DNA from: a candidate division SR1 bacterium
Lineage (GTDB): Bacteria; Patescibacteriota; JACMRA01
Assembly (NCBI GenBank): GCA_014377045.1
Contig: JACMQI010000010.1
Coordinates: forward strand, 1-46,343
DNA: 46,343 bases
Direction of reading: 5' to 3'
The translations under genes were made by a program, and so were the position numbers. Under the pieces are notes generated by a model. It had not been told where the DNA came from. It searched no databases and was given only the letters and a program-made list of their open reading frames with translations. How positions within the stretch are numbered: the stretch's first letter is position 1; every line of letters starts with the position of its first letter. Positions 43,974 to 46,343 of this stretch are shown one piece after another.

Positions 43974-46343
43974 TTAAATTATAGTGTACGTAATTACCGT
44001 TGTGTAACTACCTGTGGCAGTATATGGGTCTAAATCTTGGCAAATATCTTGGTTTATACTATAATTTCCTCTGCCTTGCCCACTATTTACTGAAAACACT
44101 GTAAAAGCATCATCGGTAGCAGTAACAGTTTTGTTAACACCACCTTGTGGTCCAGTTAGTCCAGAAATCACACTAACACTACCTGGACTAGATCTAAATT
44201 TATTTACTACAGAAAGAGTGTTGTTATTATTTGCAGCGTAAAAATTATCAACTACACCTGTTACAGACCACCCAGTCTGACTAATTCTTGTATCTAAAAC
44301 CACTATAGGATTGATAGAGGTACAAACTGTTTGTGGAGAAGAAGATGTATTTATTGTTGGAAAAGAAACACTTGGTGGTGTAGCCAAAGTTAAGATACCA
44401 TTAGTATATCCAAATTTAACATTGGTTCTAACGTTATTGGAAGCTACACTTACCTGCCTTATTTGTCCTCCAGTTGTATTATATATAGTAAGTGGATTTG
44501 GATCTATAATTTTATAAATATTGCCACCTCCAGCAATGCTATTAAAGCATGTGTTACCTGCTGTGTCTGTTATAATAGAAGAAACTAAATCTATACCATT
44601 CTCACGATATAGGCTTATTGTTTGTCCAGAAACATTGCCTTCTCCTGTGGATTGAATACCATCGGCATTTAAGTCATAAAATACAATAGGGCATATTTTT
44701 GGTTGGTAATTACATGTGAAGTCCTGATCTGAACGTAATTCAGCGTCAGTTAAAGTCAAGTTTATTTGCCAATTATTAGGATATCTTGAAGAACATGTTA
44801 TAATATCTATAGAGTTTTCTCCTCCAGAAATTACATTACCAAAATTTCCTGTTAAACTCGCATTTGTTCCATATAATCCAAATGCATTTTGATTTGAAGT
44901 CATTTTATACTCTATATAACCATATCCACGCGAGGTATCCAACATATCAAAATTTCCGACAACAGATTGTGTTATGCTATTAGGAGAACTACAAATAGGT
45001 GTAAATGTAGGATTATTATTAGCAGTTGTGTTTGCACTACGATTAGGAGAATCAATATTAAAAGTATTTTTGTCTCCGGCTACACTTGATTCAAAACACT
45101 CTACAAGGTGGAGATATCGATTACCAAAAAGATTTATCGTTTCTACTGATGAGCTATTTATTGGTTTATTAGAAGTACAACTAGGTGTAATAGAAGCTAA
45201 GTTATTAACAATTGTATTATTAATTTGATTTGGTACAGATGTATTAAAAGTTTGTATATCACCGTTAGTGTAAGTCTGAAAACACTCAACTAAATGTAAA
45301 TATCGATTAGCCAGGATATCTAAACTTTGCACATTAGCATTATTAATAGTTTGGGGGGAAACACAACTTGCAGTTATTGAAGGTACGTTGAAAACACCTG
45401 TATTCGCCAATCGACCAGCTGAATTAATATTAAATGTGCTTATGTTTGAGGCAGAAGAATATTCGGAGCATTCAACTAAGTGTAAATAGTGTTTTTTACC
45501 CATTTCAAAGTCCTGTGGTGATGCAGAATTTGTCGGAAATCCAAAATATCCAGCAGTTGGAGCCACTGTTATCGTTCTACTACCTATAACAGTAACCTTT
45601 ACACATGGTGGAGTCCCACCATCATCCGTATAGCCAGAGGGACAAACACTGATATTTTCTTTTGTTGTTCTTTGTTCGCACTGAACTCCGTTTAAAGTGT
45701 ATCCTGTAGGACAATTAGATCCTGAAGCTGGTGTGTAGCGAATACATGGTGGGGTTCCGCCATCATCTGTATAGCCAGAAGGACACACATTTATGTTTTC
45801 TTTCACTATTCTTTGTTCGCACTGAGTTCCACTATATGTGAACCCTGCAAGACAAGTGCTGATAGGCGAAACATAACGAATACATGGTGGGGTTCCTCCA
45901 ATATCCACATAACTAGAAGGACACGTATAAATATTTTCTTTTACTGTTCTTTGCTCACATATGTTATTGCTTGAATTATAGGTATATCCAGATGGACAGG
46001 GTGCAGGTGCTTGTGTTTGATAGCACTGATATTGAGGTAAACCTATATCGGAGCCTTTGTTTCCTGTAGGACAGTATGGGACTGAAGCTTGATAAGTGAA
46101 TTGAGAACAAATACGAACTCGGTCATTATGACCTGCACCTGCTGGATAAAAAGGATTAGTTTTTCCAAACCCATCCCACGTTTGACCAATCTCATTTGGG
46201 CCACAAAATCTGTCGTTTACTACACTATCTCCTACACCACCATGTACAACGCTAAGATTTGGTGTAGCTCCAAGTAAACTTCCATTAGCAAAACCTTTAT
46301 TTATACATAAAAAGGTTAAAGAGTTAGGAGAGTAATTATTTAA
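43974..46343 (-). CDS. Large secreted repeat adhesin, N-terminus outside the window
   Basis: The frame is open from the right edge to TAA at 43974 (~789 codons), so the gene is partial; an internal GTG at 45908 is not the start. From the N-terminal side it shows a Cys-rich region, about four CPSGYT...GGTPPC repeats of 46-47 aa, three ~63-aa repeats containing YLHLVECF, a beta domain, and an SdrD/Cna-B-like domain (VFYDLNADGIQSTGEGNVSGQTISLY). There is no C-terminal anchor; the next gene supplies a membrane-anchored surface protein. A role in attachment to other cells is inferred. Confidence 0.78.
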   Translation of the reverse strand, partial: LNNYSPNSLTFLCINKGFANGSLLGATPNLSVVHGGVGDSVVNDRFCGPNEIGQTWDGFGKTNPFYPAGAGHNDRVRICSQFTYQASVPYCPTGNKGSDIGLPQYQCYQTQAPAPCPSGYTYNSSNNICEQRTVKENIYTCPSSYVDIGGTPPCIRYVSPISTCLAGFTYSGTQCEQRIVKENINVCPSGYTDDGGTPPCIRYTPASGSNCPTGYTLNGVQCEQRTTKENISVCPSGYTDDGGTPPCVKVTVIGSRTITVAPTAGYFGFPTNSASPQDFEMGKKHYLHLVECSEYSSASNISTFNINSAGRLANTGVFNVPSITASCVSPQTINNANVQSLDILANRYLHLVECFQTYTNGDIQTFNTSVPNQINNTIVNNLASITPSCTSNKPINSSSVETINLFGNRYLHLVECFESSVAGDKNTFNIDSPNRSANTTANNNPTFTPICSSPNSITQSVVGNFDMLDTSRGYGYIEYKMTSNQNAFGLYGTNASLTGNFGNVISGGENSIDIITCSSRYPNNWQINLTLTDAELRSDQDFTCNYQPKICPIVFYDLNADGIQSTGEGNVSGQTISLYRENGIDLVSSIITDTAGNTCFNSIAGGGNIYKIIDPNPLTIYNTTGGQIRQVSVASNNVRTNVKFGYTNGILTLATPPSVSFPTINTSSSPQTVCTSINPIVVLDTRISQTGWSVTGVVDNFYAANNNNTLSVVNKFRSSPGSVSVISGLTGPQGGVNKTVTATDDAFTVFSVNSGQGRGNYSINQDICQDLDPYTATGSYTTVITYTII
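44940..45500 (-). repeat. Three ~63-aa coding repeats (YLHLVECF motif)
   Basis: Three tandem units within the adhesin each contain K/R-YLHLVEC followed by an Asn/Thr-rich stretch, a TFN motif and a conserved Cys in the form ITxSC or FTPIC. Two Cys per unit suggest a disulfide. Confidence 0.75.
45590..46005 (-). repeat. Tandem Cys-rich repeats (CPSGYT...GGTPPC)
   Basis: The coding repeat spacing is 141 and 138 nt (GGTPPC codons near 45603, 45744 and 45882), with a diverged fourth copy to the right (CPSGYTYNSSNN). Each unit carries CPSGYT, CEQRTVKENI and several Cys. Confidence 0.75.

Noticed and set aside
45590-46005. CRISPR-like array
   Set aside because: The repeats are ~140 nt, in frame and protein-coding, without short identical repeats and unique spacers.

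Overview
This 46.3 kb window is an AT-rich bacterial chromosome segment using the standard bacterial code. TGA is a genuine stop (smpB, RNase HII, the lamin-tail protein, the DUF2157-like protein), and the long GroEL and GyrB frames contain no internal TGA. I infer a reduced, probably host-associated bacterium, most likely Patescibacteria/CPR. The reasons are an archaeal/eukaryotic-type TyrRS, a rpsG gene standing alone, many exported single-membrane-span proteins of unknown function, lamin-tail and SdrD/Cna-B-like surface proteins, and few metabolic genes. The lineage cannot be fixed from this window.

Layout. 0.2-4.9 kb (-): a four-gene run of two envelope proteins, an amputated NAD-dependent DNA ligase and an RluA-family pseudouridine synthase. 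5.0-7.4 kb: adenylate kinase-like protein, Fe-type SOD, a broken rdgB/HAM1 and three tandem tRNA-Leu. 7.4-10.5 kb (-): LysM protein, ribosomal protein L31, groES-groEL with a CIRCE-like operator. 10.5-14.6 kb: two small overlapping genes, smpB, a nucleotidyltransferase, tRNA-Leu and tRNA-Gln, a GRDP-like protein, a frameshifted methyltransferase, and an Ogt-like ATL. 14.5-19.9 kb: membrane proteins, a secreted copper-radical-oxidase-like protein, an RRM protein, RNase HII. 19.9-25.2 kb: TyrRS, membrane protein, rpsG, initiator tRNA, a decayed kup, tRNA-Asp. 25.2-34.8 kb: glycosyltransferase, uvrB, a broken phosphoribosyltransferase, then an accessory stretch (unknown pair, HsdR_N nuclease-like protein, kinase-like protein, a structured small-ORF/ncRNA locus, small genes), then msrA. 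34.7-46.3 kb: MscS channel, Asp-box propeller protein, lamin-tail protein, YbaB, a decayed adhesin, gyrB, a broken hypothetical gene, and a two-gene operon whose first gene is a large adhesin running off the window edge.

Themes. (1) Many genes carry TTGACA-N17-TATAAT-type promoters ending 4-11 nt before the ATG, so leaderless or near-leaderless mRNAs look common and Shine-Dalgarno sites are rare. (2) At least eight genes are broken (ligA fragment, rdgB, methyltransferase, kup, phosphoribosyltransferase, a 101-codon gene, an adhesin, a gene at 42.3-42.8 kb). Most are hit by in-frame stops or homopolymer indels, which suggests ongoing reductive decay or recoding. (3) The most unusual locus is 32,927-33,341. 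It has a perfect 14-bp long-range stem, a nested hairpin, a minus-strand terminator with no protein gene in front of it, and two plus-strand mini-ORFs with strong Shine-Dalgarno sites, the second encoding a 33-aa transmembrane peptide. This resembles a type I toxin-antitoxin arrangement or a new structured RNA.
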